Source: DATDUW01 sp035290185
Lineage (GTDB): Bacteria; Patescibacteriota; Patescibacteriia; UBA9934; GWF2-40-263
DNA: 11,293 nucleotides
Assembly: GCA_035290185.1 (NCBI GenBank)
Contig: DATDUW010000041.1
Coordinates: 1 to 11,293 of the forward strand
Direction: 5' to 3'
How positions within the stretch are numbered: position 1 is the first letter of the stretch; each line of letters begins with the position of its first letter. The notes under the pieces are model-generated. The model was given only the letters and a program-made list of their open reading frames with translations. It had not been told where the DNA came from and did not search any database. The position numbers and the translations under genes are program-made. Below are positions 7,001 through 11,293 of the stretch, piece by piece.

Positions 7001-7126
7001 TTCAAAAAAAACAAACGGGCCCCTGGGGGCTTCTTTTTCCAACGTCTTTTCAAAAATTTTTTCCTTGTCCCAAAAGGCGAGGATTTCTTCTTCCTGTTTT
7101 GGAAAATTGGGACGGGAGTCTGGCAT
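4085..7126 (-). CDS. ileS: Isoleucyl-tRNA synthetase, type 2 (GIHH variant), with two inserted repeat elements
   Basis: The enzyme charges tRNA-Ile with isoleucine in the cytosol. From ATG 7126 it has 1013 residues. The class I signature is PGIHHVEAR (GIHH at 52-55) and KMSKS lies at 656-660. The editing-domain sequence TTTPWTLPAN is at about 230-239. Zinc-type cysteine pairs occur at CPRC (179-182), CWRC (437-440), CEAC (509-512) and CDKC (550-553). The C-terminal part carries the anticodon-binding region. Features such as GWDTHGLPVELEVEK identify the eukaryote-like type 2 branch; the GXHH swap for HXGH is a known variant there. Two repeat-derived insertions are translated: residues about 300-340 and about 590-606. 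A TTG at 7132 in the same frame is an alternative start (MSMP). No Shine-Dalgarno sequence sits at the right distance; AAGGAGGGG at 7164-7156 is too far upstream. It heads the operon. Confidence 0.97.
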   Translation of the reverse strand: MPDSRPNFPKQEEEILAFWDKEKIFEKTLEKEAPRGPFVFFEGPPTANGKPGIHHVEARAFKDCIPRFRTMQGYHVDRKAGWDTHGLPVELEVEKQLGFTGKKDIEAFGIAEFNKRCKESVWKYLADWQQITRRIGFWLDLEHPYVTYEPAYVESLWWVIKQIWDKGLLYQDYRVTPHCPRCGTSLSSHELAQGYKDVEDPAVFVKFRVTRRADGTMPNPEEPEFLVAWTTTPWTLPANVALAVGEKIRYGKVRYENEFLWIAKDRMTAVGLGAAEIVEEKFGEELVGTAYEPLYPFLNNVILSEVPLVFGGTGRSEESLSDSEEDPSVVQRNRLPQDDNKKKTQAWSVVPADFVSTTDGSGIVHTAVMYGADDFDLGTKLGLPKHHLVGLDGKFLSEAGPFAGMFVKDADPKVMEDLETRRLLLKKETITHTYPFCWRCKSPIIYYAKDSWYIRMSGLRDELLKANESIHWEPDYIKDGRFGEWLREVKDWAFSRERYWGTPLPIWICEACGEKSCVGSFKELRERATHGVEESFDPHRPFVDEVSLKCDKCSGSMRRVSEVCDVWFDSGAMPFAQWHYPFENKERIEGDSPLPEGGSRGVGEAPSFPADYISEAIDQTRGWFYTLLAVSVLLGKEAPYKNVICLGHVLDAKGKKMSKSIGNVINPVEVIDQYGADAVRWYMYTVNQPGDPKRFDLKALDEMVKKVFLILWNVLSFYELYAQNQGKTEISVPSIHILDRWVLTRLHTLVRDATADLESYKVTEPARAIGEFVSDLSTWYVRRSRDRFKGQDKADKTAALATLRTCLLTLSKLLAPFTPFLAEALYQRLSGGKRSVHLEDWPQADVSMMDETILRDMGQGRSVISRLLEKRAAAGIPVRQALARAIVVVPEGTLGEEFIGLIKDEVNVKAVAVKKGEYEVDLDLHLTPELLREGMVREMVRQVNDLRKKAGLTIQDRIELYVESPDAEVNLAAEEHRDVLLSGTLSSTLRTTGDRPQTSHTFRTNEADVTVGF
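5310..5365. repeat. GC-rich palindromic repeat inside ileS (family A)
   Basis: The core is CCCCCCT (5334-5340) and AGGGGGG (5346-5352) around CAGGT, flanked by GAT and AATC and by further C- and G-runs. It encodes about 17 residues (GDSPLPEGGSRGVGEA) between KERIEG and PSFPADY, where other IleRS proteins go directly from PFENKE to the FPAD segment. A related copy is at 7281-7325. Exact ends cannot be set without relatives. Confidence 0.65.
6105..6231. mobile_element. 119-bp MITE-like palindromic element inserted in frame in ileS (family B)
   Basis: The ends TGTCATCCTGAG (6109-6120) and CTCAGAATGACA (6216-6227) are inverted repeats with one mismatch. The element is flanked on both sides by TTAT (6105-6108 and 6228-6231), a likely target duplication. 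Element plus one duplication is 123 bp, exactly 41 codons. Removing it restores YPFLN joined to KKKTQAW, a normal-looking IleRS segment. Its sequence resembles a non-coding repeat seen in many bacterial genomes with ends close to TGTCATCCTGAG. It has no transposase, so it would need one supplied elsewhere. Confidence 0.8.
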
Positions 7127-7155
7127 AGACAAATGGAGAGTTGAAATGAAAGAGA

Positions 7156-7175
7156 CCCCTCCTTTTTACAGTCTA
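7156..7175 (-). promoter_or_regulatory. Putative ileS operon promoter -10 and misplaced Shine-Dalgarno
   Basis: TAGACT at 7175-7170 on the minus strand equals the -10 of promoter P2, but the -35 at 17 bases is only TATTCA (3 of 6 matches). An AAGGAGGGG at 7164-7156 would be an excellent ribosome binding site, yet it lies 23 bases or more before the TTG or ATG start. No T-box specifier or TGGNACCGCG antiterminator sequence is seen before ileS. The promoter call is weak. Confidence 0.3.
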
Positions 7176-7280
7176 TTTTGTGCTTCGTCTAGTGAATACA
7201 TCCGGGATATTAATTTGAAAGACTTCGGACGAGATTCGAAGATTGAAATTTTTTGTGAGTCGTGATCATTGAGGAATTTA

Positions 7281-7325
7281 GAGGGGAATCTCCTCCCCTT
7301 ACTCAAGGGGAGGTTGGGAGGGGTC
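7281..7325. repeat. GC-rich palindromic repeat between genes (family A)
   Basis: CCTCCCCTT (7292-7300) and AAGGGGAGG (7305-7313) are perfect 9-bp arms with a 4-base loop, with GAGGGGAATC to the left and TTGGGAGGGGTCAC to the right. Read along the plus strand it aligns with the minus-strand repeat inside ileS (GAGGGAGATTCCCCCC...). It lies in the 287-bp gap between the ileS start and the gene ending at 7414, which otherwise holds only a terminator and a weak promoter. Confidence 0.65.
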
Positions 7326-7364
7326 ACAAAAAAGGTAGTACCAAAGGAAAAAGTCCTAAAATTG

Positions 7365-7394
7365 AAAAGCGCGTATCCCCGAAGGAACACGCGC
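7365..7394 (-). terminator. Intrinsic terminator with UUCG tetraloop
   Basis: Minus strand: an 11-base arm (7394-7384), loop TTCG (7383-7380), the second arm (7379-7369) and TTTT. The stem has two G-U pairs. The loop is closed by C and G, the very stable cUUCGg tetraloop. It follows the stop at 7414 by 19 bases. Confidence 0.85.
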
Positions 7395-7413
7395 AAGCCT
7401 TTTGGAAACCCGC

Positions 7414-8751
7414 TCACATCTGGTTGATGCGGCGGAACTCGACCGCCAGACTCGGAGCGTGACTAACGGCCTGATAAAGGAGGCTGTGCAGGCATTCAAT
7501 CCCGCTCCTGCACGCCTCCTGAATGACGAACTGCCACTGCATTTCCGCGGGACCATCGAGGTCGACCCGCGACGGCTCGATTCCAGCGTCTTTGCAGACG
7601 ACCAGAACCTCCTTCCCAGTCGGAATCTCCCTCGCCAGGACAACCCTGGCTTCCTTCGCCTGGCTGCGGGTGAGGGTATTGACCCCGTGGCCGTGTGGGT
7701 TGGTTATGAAAACCCTCTGGTATTTTGCCAGAATGTCTTCCAAAACCGGTGCCCGCGAAATGAGCCCCTCGATGAGTCTATCGAGAGACCCCAACCTCTC
7801 CGCCTTGTCCCACGTATCCTGGACCAAGACCTCCAGTTCGACCCCGCTCCTGCATTTCCCGAGTCCGGCATCCAAGGCCACAAGATCCAACCATCCCTGC
7901 GAACCGATGTAATGCGCAATCTCATCTCGGTCTACAGGAGAGAGGCTGGACTTGGGACCCTTCTTGCCGCCGTTTCCGCCGGACTTGTTCTCCTCCGCTT
8001 TCTTCTCCTCCAGCTCGAACTGAGAGGCCGAAGACACATGGGAGGCGATGTTGGCCGGAAGAAAACCCTTGAACTTAGGGTTATACAGAACCGAGAGAGC
8101 CTCGGTCCAGGTCGTGATCCCCTTGGAAGCCCCTATGTGATGGAGCAGATAGCCAATGAACTGAACCTTGGATCCATCGACCAGAGCCTTCTCCATCATC
8201 GGGTGAAGTACCTCGCCGAAGTCGTCCGCCAGAGAAACTACAACGGCTTTGTCGAAAACCGGCACCCGAATGTCTCCCAACGTGGTGTCGAAACCATCTG
8301 GGAAGTCGCTCATGGGCCGGCGCTGGCGCGTCACCCAGTGCACGAAAGTCGTGGACTCCTTGTCCTCGACCAACACGCCGACCATTGGATGGGAGGAGTT
8401 GTTGGGACAGGGGGTGCGGGGATTCTGGAATCGACGATCCCGCGATCCACGCACGAAGGCGAAGGTTTCACAAGTGAAACACATTGTCGCCTCATCCCGC
8501 ATCCCAGCCTGGCCGATGACGTGCAGGACCTCCACCAGATCCTGGATGTCACCAGGATTCAGCCAAAGGCCGAGCTTCTGAATAATCGTCTCCATACCCG
8601 ACTCCGACACGGAGACCAGACCGTCAAAACCGACCTCACCACGAACTTTCAACCCCTCGATGATCTTGAGGGCCATGGTATAGTCCGTGTTGAGGCGTCC
8701 GATCAGATAGTTCTCCAAGGCTTTTTTTTGCGCGTTCACCAACTTCTTCAT
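7414..8751 (-). CDS. Unrecognised 445-aa protein with possible zinc site
   Basis: The ATG at 8751-8749 is preceded by a GGAGGAGGAG run (8766-8757), so the start is secure. The N-terminal 80 residues look helical (MKKLVNAQKKALENYLIG onward). CFTC (91-94), C115 and H121 (in TPCPNNSSHP) could form a zinc site. A charged, Gly/Lys/Ser-rich linker spans about 246-272 and separates two halves. The second half has predicted helix-rich segments and a hydrophobic strand (KEVLVVCKDAG, 380-390). There is no signal peptide or membrane segment. I do not recognise the family. It is monocistronic, with its own promoter (8980-9008), a leader of over 200 bases and a strong terminator. It is GC-richer than the ileS operon. 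A long antisense frame covers it, but that lacks initiation signals. Confidence 0.85.
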   Translation of the reverse strand: MKKLVNAQKKALENYLIGRLNTDYTMALKIIEGLKVRGEVGFDGLVSVSESGMETIIQKLGLWLNPGDIQDLVEVLHVIGQAGMRDEATMCFTCETFAFVRGSRDRRFQNPRTPCPNNSSHPMVGVLVEDKESTTFVHWVTRQRRPMSDFPDGFDTTLGDIRVPVFDKAVVVSLADDFGEVLHPMMEKALVDGSKVQFIGYLLHHIGASKGITTWTEALSVLYNPKFKGFLPANIASHVSSASQFELEEKKAEENKSGGNGGKKGPKSSLSPVDRDEIAHYIGSQGWLDLVALDAGLGKCRSGVELEVLVQDTWDKAERLGSLDRLIEGLISRAPVLEDILAKYQRVFITNPHGHGVNTLTRSQAKEARVVLAREIPTGKEVLVVCKDAGIEPSRVDLDGPAEMQWQFVIQEACRSGIECLHSLLYQAVSHAPSLAVEFRRINQM

Positions 8752-8979
8752 GTTTTCTCCTCCTCCGGCGTCTCTTAAACGCCGTTTTTCAGTTCAGTTT
8801 ACGAAAGACCATAATCGTCTCTATCAACCAGAAACAGGAATAACCCCGTTCTGCTTTTTCGAGACGAAAAAAAATAACACCTTCTGGTCAGGGAAAACCA
8901 TTTCCCCGCCCCTGGTGCACACAAAAATCGTGGGCAAAAAGGGTGGAAAAATGGAATTCTTTTTTGCAAAGAAGGCTTC
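8752..8979 (-). promoter_or_regulatory. Long leader of the 8751 gene
   Basis: About 220 bases separate promoter and start codon with no gene in them. The leader contains GGGAAA (8891-8896) paired with TTTCCC (8901-8906), with CAGG and CCTG flanking, and the ribosome-site hairpin at 8766-8784. A GGGAAA..TTCCCCGC pattern recurs in the leader of the 10175 gene. Confidence 0.4.
8766..8784 (-). promoter_or_regulatory. Hairpin abutting the ribosome binding site of the 8751 gene
   Basis: CGGCGT (8766-8771) and ACGCCG (8779-8784) are perfect 6-bp arms around a 7-base loop. On the minus-strand transcript it ends directly at the GGAGGAGGAG site, so it could modulate access to it. Read on the plus strand it is followed by TTTTT and looks like an intrinsic terminator, though no plus-strand gene needs one. 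Confidence 0.5.
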
Positions 8980-9008
8980 AGAATAACAGAAAAATGAAAA
9001 AATGTCAA
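8980..9008 (-). promoter_or_regulatory. Sigma70-type promoter for the 8751 gene
   Basis: TTGACA at 9008-9003, spacer of 17 bases, TATTCT at 8985-8980. CTC precedes the -35 as in two other promoters of the window. It begins 13 bases after the terminator of the upstream gene, so the two genes are separate units. Confidence 0.8.
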
Positions 9009-9020
9009 GAGAGTCTGATT

Positions 9021-9048
9021 AAAAAAGGCAGGCCGAGAATAGCCTGCC
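9021..9048 (-). terminator. Intrinsic terminator of the 10175 gene
   Basis: Minus strand: GGCAGGC (9048-9042), an 8-base loop, GCCTGCC (9033-9027), then TTTTTT. Perfect 7-bp GC-rich stem located 18 bases after the stop codon. Confidence 0.9.
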
Positions 9049-9065
9049 CTTACGGGAAACGCAGA

Positions 9066-10175
9066 TCACCTGTCTCTGCTCGCGATGATCCGTTGATCCC
9101 GTTCCTTGAGGATTCGCCTCAACTCTTTGAAGTCGATGTCCTGTTGAAGGAGAAAATCAACGGCCCTCTCCCTTTCAGGACTGAACTCGACCTCATAGCC
9201 AGTGACGTGACCGGCCAAACAGGGAAGGGTCAACACAATGGAACGGAAATCTCCAGGAGTCATTGAGTTCAGATTCCGTTTCATCTTATTGAGATCCGCT
9301 CCGGTAACCGGAACATCCAAGATGTATGTCGCGCGAACAGGCGCGGGCGGTGTTTCTCCGGTGACCCCTCCGGCTCCCGGCGTTGTTGTCCGGACCGGCT
9401 GCTGACTTCCTCCTCCAACCGGAAACCGCGTTGCCTGATTGGCAAAAGCCCGAACCTGGTTGTCGAGAATCCCGCGGTACACGGGGCCGACCAGAACCAG
9501 AAGAGCCGCCATGGGGTTCCTGAAGAACCCACCCGTCCCCTCCACGTTCGAGTGACAAAGGAACCTAAGGAATTCGGCAAGAGAACACCCCTGCTCCGTG
9601 AGAATTCCTTCGAGAGTCGCGTCCACAACGACCCCCCTCATTTTCTCCTTCAGAAACAGCCGAATTCCACGGTCATCCCGTGGATATTTTGTCCCTTTAT
9701 AGACCACAAACATCTCGGTTCCGGGAACCAAAATATTGAGCAACCAACACCTGGTGGACGGAACCTCTGGTCCATACACTGCGAGCAACCCCTCACACGT
9801 CTCGTGCGGGCAGTCGTCCCCGGCCCAGCCTTCGAGGGCATAGGTGGTTCCACGCTTCACGATTGGGAACTGACCACACTTGTCGCAGACCGGTGCGTTG
9901 GGACCCAATGGAAGCACCACCGAAAGGGCTGTCCCGAGGTCCTTGATCGCAAAGAAATCCTCGACATCAATCCCCAAATGCGCGAGAAACTGCTTGAGGG
10001 TGGCTCCTTCAGCCACTCTCTCGATCCGATCGTAGGTGAGTGTTGACCCCTTGGATTTCAAGGGGTCCAAAATCTGGCTCTTTACGTCCTTATCCCTCAT
10101 GTTGAGAAATTGGGCAAAGAGCTTTATGTAGGCCACAAGGATCACCCCGACCACCGGCAGATTTCCGAAACTCAT
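9066..10175 (-). CDS. Unrecognised 369-aa protein, N-terminal membrane segment and Cys4 zinc-ribbon-like site
   Basis: ATG at 10175-10173 follows a GGAAAGGA-type site at the right distance. Residues about 5-25 (LPVVGVILVAYIKLFAQFL) form a probable membrane helix, so the protein may be anchored at the inner membrane. CDKC (97-100) and CPHETC (122-127) give four cysteines in a C-x2-C..C-x4-C pattern, resembling a zinc ribbon. A Gly/Thr/Pro-rich linker (254-280) joins a C-terminal domain (about 283-369) that ends in a charged helix (FKELRRILKERDQR). I do not know the family. The gene is GC-rich, monocistronic, and bounded by its own promoter (10343-10371) and terminator (9021-9048). It is divergent from the gene at 10508. 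The alternation of linkers and a Cys cluster recalls the 445-aa neighbour, but I see no sequence similarity. Confidence 0.85.
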   Translation of the reverse strand: MSFGNLPVVGVILVAYIKLFAQFLNMRDKDVKSQILDPLKSKGSTLTYDRIERVAEGATLKQFLAHLGIDVEDFFAIKDLGTALSVVLPLGPNAPVCDKCGQFPIVKRGTTYALEGWAGDDCPHETCEGLLAVYGPEVPSTRCWLLNILVPGTEMFVVYKGTKYPRDDRGIRLFLKEKMRGVVVDATLEGILTEQGCSLAEFLRFLCHSNVEGTGGFFRNPMAALLVLVGPVYRGILDNQVRAFANQATRFPVGGGSQQPVRTTTPGAGGVTGETPPAPVRATYILDVPVTGADLNKMKRNLNSMTPGDFRSIVLTLPCLAGHVTGYEVEFSPERERAVDFLLQQDIDFKELRRILKERDQRIIASRDR

Positions 10176-10342
10176 TGTTTTTTCCTTTCCTCTATTGCAT
10201 TGTCAAAAAAACCAACTGTCAAACCACGCGGTCTGACGGTACACCTTTGTCTATCGGGAAATTTGTTCCCCGCTTTTCGGCCCTCAAAGTAGGGAAGAAA
10301 AGAGGAAAACAAATAGGCAGAAATAGGAAAGAACGATAGGCA
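10176..10342 (-). promoter_or_regulatory. Leader of the 10175 gene
   Basis: Roughly 160 bases without a gene. It contains GGGAA (10256-10260) paired with TTCCC (10266-10270), followed on the plus strand by CGC as in the 8751 leader. Two TTGACA sequences (minus, 10222-10217 and 10206-10201) occur but have no good -10 partner (TGCAAT at best). Confidence 0.4.
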
Positions 10343-10351
10343 AGAATAGGA
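10313..10351. repeat. Two 16-bp direct repeats, 23-bp period
   Basis: ATAGGCAGAAATAGGA (10313-10328) and ATAGGCAAGAATAGGA (10336-10351) differ at two positions. The second contains the -10 box of the minus-strand promoter and the first lies just inside the predicted transcript, as expected for a regulator binding about two helical turns apart. Confidence 0.55.
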
Positions 10352-10371
10352 CGAAATTCCCATTTTGTCAA
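10343..10371 (-). promoter_or_regulatory. Sigma70-type promoter for the 10175 gene
   Basis: TTGACA at 10371-10366, 17-base spacer, TATTCT at 10348-10343, with CTC before the -35. It faces away from the plus-strand promoter at 10386-10414; the two -35 boxes lie in a 9-bp inverted repeat (TTTTGTCAA / TTGACAAAA) separated by 14 bases. Confidence 0.8.
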
Positions 10372-10385
10372 GAGGGACGGACGCA

Positions 10386-10414
10386 TTGACAAAACAAACA
10401 AAATCCGCTACGGT
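10386..10414 (+). promoter_or_regulatory. Sigma70-type promoter for the 10508 gene
   Basis: TTGACA at 10386-10391, 17-base spacer, TACGGT at 10409-10414. The -35 is perfect, the -10 is weaker. Divergent partner of the promoter at 10343-10371. Confidence 0.7.
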
Positions 10415-10433
10415 TTTGCGTTCCGAGAAGTCT

Positions 10434-10480
10434 GTTTCTTGGAAACCCCCTCACTGTCTTCCGCGTCGGAAACAAGGGGG
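10434..10480 (+). promoter_or_regulatory. Hairpins in the leader of the 10508 gene
   Basis: GTTTC (10434-10438) pairs with GAAAC (10442-10446). Next, CCCCCT (10446-10451) pairs with AGGGGG (10475-10480) and encloses TTCCG (10459-10463) paired with CGGAA (10467-10471). The structures end 14 bases before the GGAGG site. Confidence 0.45.
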
Positions 10481-10507
10481 ATCGAACCTTTCACGGAGGA
10501 AAAAGTA

Positions 10508-11221
10508 ATGATCCATTCTACGACCTTCTGCCCCATCGGGACTGGGGCCATGCTTGGAGCAATGGAGCGCGTGGTGGGAGGACTCTTCTCCCAGGACAAT
10601 CTGCCACCGGAGCTCTTTGAGATGCTCGTCGCCTACAAGCGCGAGACTCAAAAAAAGGACCTGCCAGGCCTCCGGACCTTGGCCGGCTACGAAAGTGCGC
10701 CGCTCAACAAGGCCCTAAGCGGGTTCGGGGTGGCAATCCAACTCCCCAAATTTTCTCGGCCGGCTGTCGGGGTCGTGGCCCTTTACCGGGTCAATGTGCG
10801 ATTCGACCCGCCGGGACTACCGGACAAACTGAGAATCGCCGATGACTGGTACCCAACAGTCATCATGGCAGACGGCCCCAGTTGTTGGATGAGACGTGAT
10901 CAGGACTGGAGCCCGTCTGCACTTCCCGTTGTTGTGGAAATCAAAACGGACAGCCCCGAAGACCGGGTCTACCTCATCCCGTGCCAGCAGCAGCTCGCGG
11001 GGATGAAACTGCTCGCCTTCGCGCAGGAGACCCTGGCTCGCCGCAACGATCTCACGAAGATCGAGGCGGGGGTTATGTTTCCCATGGCCAATCTCAAGCA
11101 CAAACCCAGCCTGAGTCAGCTCCACGGCCTCAAACTCCTCGGGTCCATGGGAAAAATCGAGTTAATAGACATTTTGGGTTGCTCAAAACATTGTTTTTTG
11201 GCTCAGGTAAGCCTAGAGTAG
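10508..11221 (+). CDS. Unrecognised 237-aa protein, possible PD-(D/E)XK nuclease-like fold
   Basis: I chose ATG 10508 because GGAGG (10495-10499) lies eight bases before it; an upstream in-frame codon at 10439 sits inside leader hairpins. The protein contains PVVVEIKTDSP with E144 and K146, preceded by aspartates at 122 and 132 and followed by YLIPCQQQLAGMKLLAFAQE (155-174). The order D..ExK..Q-rich helix resembles RecB/Cas4-like PD-(D/E)XK proteins. No other nuclease motif is clear, so this is a suggestion only. The last 20 codons (from about 11158) switch from GC-rich to AT-rich codons, and the tail LGCSKHCFLAQVSLE looks unlike the rest, which may mean the original C-terminus was replaced. 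It is transcribed alone and is divergent from the 10175 gene. Confidence 0.8.
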   Translation: MIHSTTFCPIGTGAMLGAMERVVGGLFSQDNLPPELFEMLVAYKRETQKKDLPGLRTLAGYESAPLNKALSGFGVAIQLPKFSRPAVGVVALYRVNVRFDPPGLPDKLRIADDWYPTVIMADGPSCWMRRDQDWSPSALPVVVEIKTDSPEDRVYLIPCQQQLAGMKLLAFAQETLARRNDLTKIEAGVMFPMANLKHKPSLSQLHGLKLLGSMGKIELIDILGCSKHCFLAQVSLE

Positions 11222-11243
11222 AAGATATTTTGTATGACACATA

Positions 11244-11271
11244 AAAAACTGCCCTTTTTGTGGCAGTTTTT
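11244..11271. terminator. Bidirectional intrinsic terminator
   Basis: AAAAACTGCC (11244-11253) and GGCAGTTTTT (11262-11271) are perfect 10-bp arms around CTTTTTGT. It has a T-run on each strand. It lies 22 bases after the stop of the plus-strand gene and could also end a minus-strand gene from beyond the window. Confidence 0.85.
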
Positions 11272-11293
11272 CCGTTAAAAAGAATGGTCGGAG

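Noticed and set aside
6560..7144. 194-codon plus frame opposite ileS, and 4127-4615 likewise
   Set aside because: Shadows of the well supported ileS frame.
7133..7290. T-box riboswitch before ileS
   Set aside because: No TGGNACCGCG-like antiterminator, no terminator hairpin with T-run before the start.
7166..7417. 83-codon minus ORF between ileS and the 8751 gene
   Set aside because: It translates a terminator and a dispersed palindrome (TPPNLPLSKG); no start signals.
7402..8778. 458-codon plus-strand frame opposite the 445-aa gene
   Set aside because: It starts at TTG without a ribosome site or promoter, and its composition is that of an antisense shadow of a GC-rich gene. The minus-strand gene has promoter, Shine-Dalgarno sequence and terminator.
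10201..10222. Two further TTGACA sequences close to the 10175 start
   Set aside because: The best -10 partner is TGCAAT, too weak beside the consensus promoter at 10343-10371.
10981..11244. 87-codon plus frame overlapping the end of the 10508 gene
   Set aside because: Out of frame with a well supported gene and without ribosome site; its tail is only mentioned because of the composition break.
1..11293. tRNA, rRNA, CRISPR arrays, transposase or integrase genes
   Set aside because: None seen on either strand; the repeats present are short palindromes without spacers.

Overview
The window looks like a bacterial chromosome segment with small intergenic gaps around a core operon and a separate set of unrecognised, GC-richer genes. 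A candidate-phyla (Patescibacteria-like) origin is my best guess. It rests on a type-2 isoleucyl-tRNA synthetase with a GIHH signature, a short lipoprotein, an orphan kinase, a DHH-like protein and several proteins I cannot match to any family. No marker here fixes the taxonomy, and this is inference.

Layout. (1) Positions 1-459, minus: the start of a coiled-coil protein that runs off the left edge. (2) About 460-1224: no convincing gene. On the minus strand this is a very long leader for the 459 gene, fed by two near-identical tandem sigma70-type promoters and holding several palindromes. On the plus strand a perfect extended -10 may drive a 49-codon ORF (1225-1374). (3) 1369-7126, minus: a tight five-gene operon, ileS > lipoprotein > HRD/DYG kinase-like protein > 89-aa protein > DHH-like protein, with 4-nt junctions or overlaps at its distal end. 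(4) 7414-10175, minus: two large unrecognised proteins, each with its own consensus promoter, long leader, strong Shine-Dalgarno sequence and terminator. (5) 10508-11221, plus: an unrecognised protein divergent from the previous gene, with a VEIKT motif suggestive of a PD-(D/E)XK nuclease fold, ending near an apparent composition break and before a bidirectional terminator.

The clearest unusual signal is in ileS. It carries two palindromic repeat elements inside its reading frame. One is a 119-bp element with terminal inverted repeats flanked by a 4-bp direct repeat (TTAT), so it adds exactly 41 codons without breaking the frame. The other belongs to a GC-rich palindrome family with a second copy in the intergenic region just upstream of ileS.

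The second signal is a shared architecture of the unrecognised genes (459-, 8751-, 10175- and 10508-start). Each has a near-perfect TTGACA-N17--10 promoter, a long hairpin-rich leader and a strong GGAGG-type or GGA-rich ribosome binding site. None of the five operon genes has a recognisable Shine-Dalgarno sequence. This suggests two populations of genes with different expression logic, the unrecognised ones perhaps acquired or forming an accessory module of unknown function.
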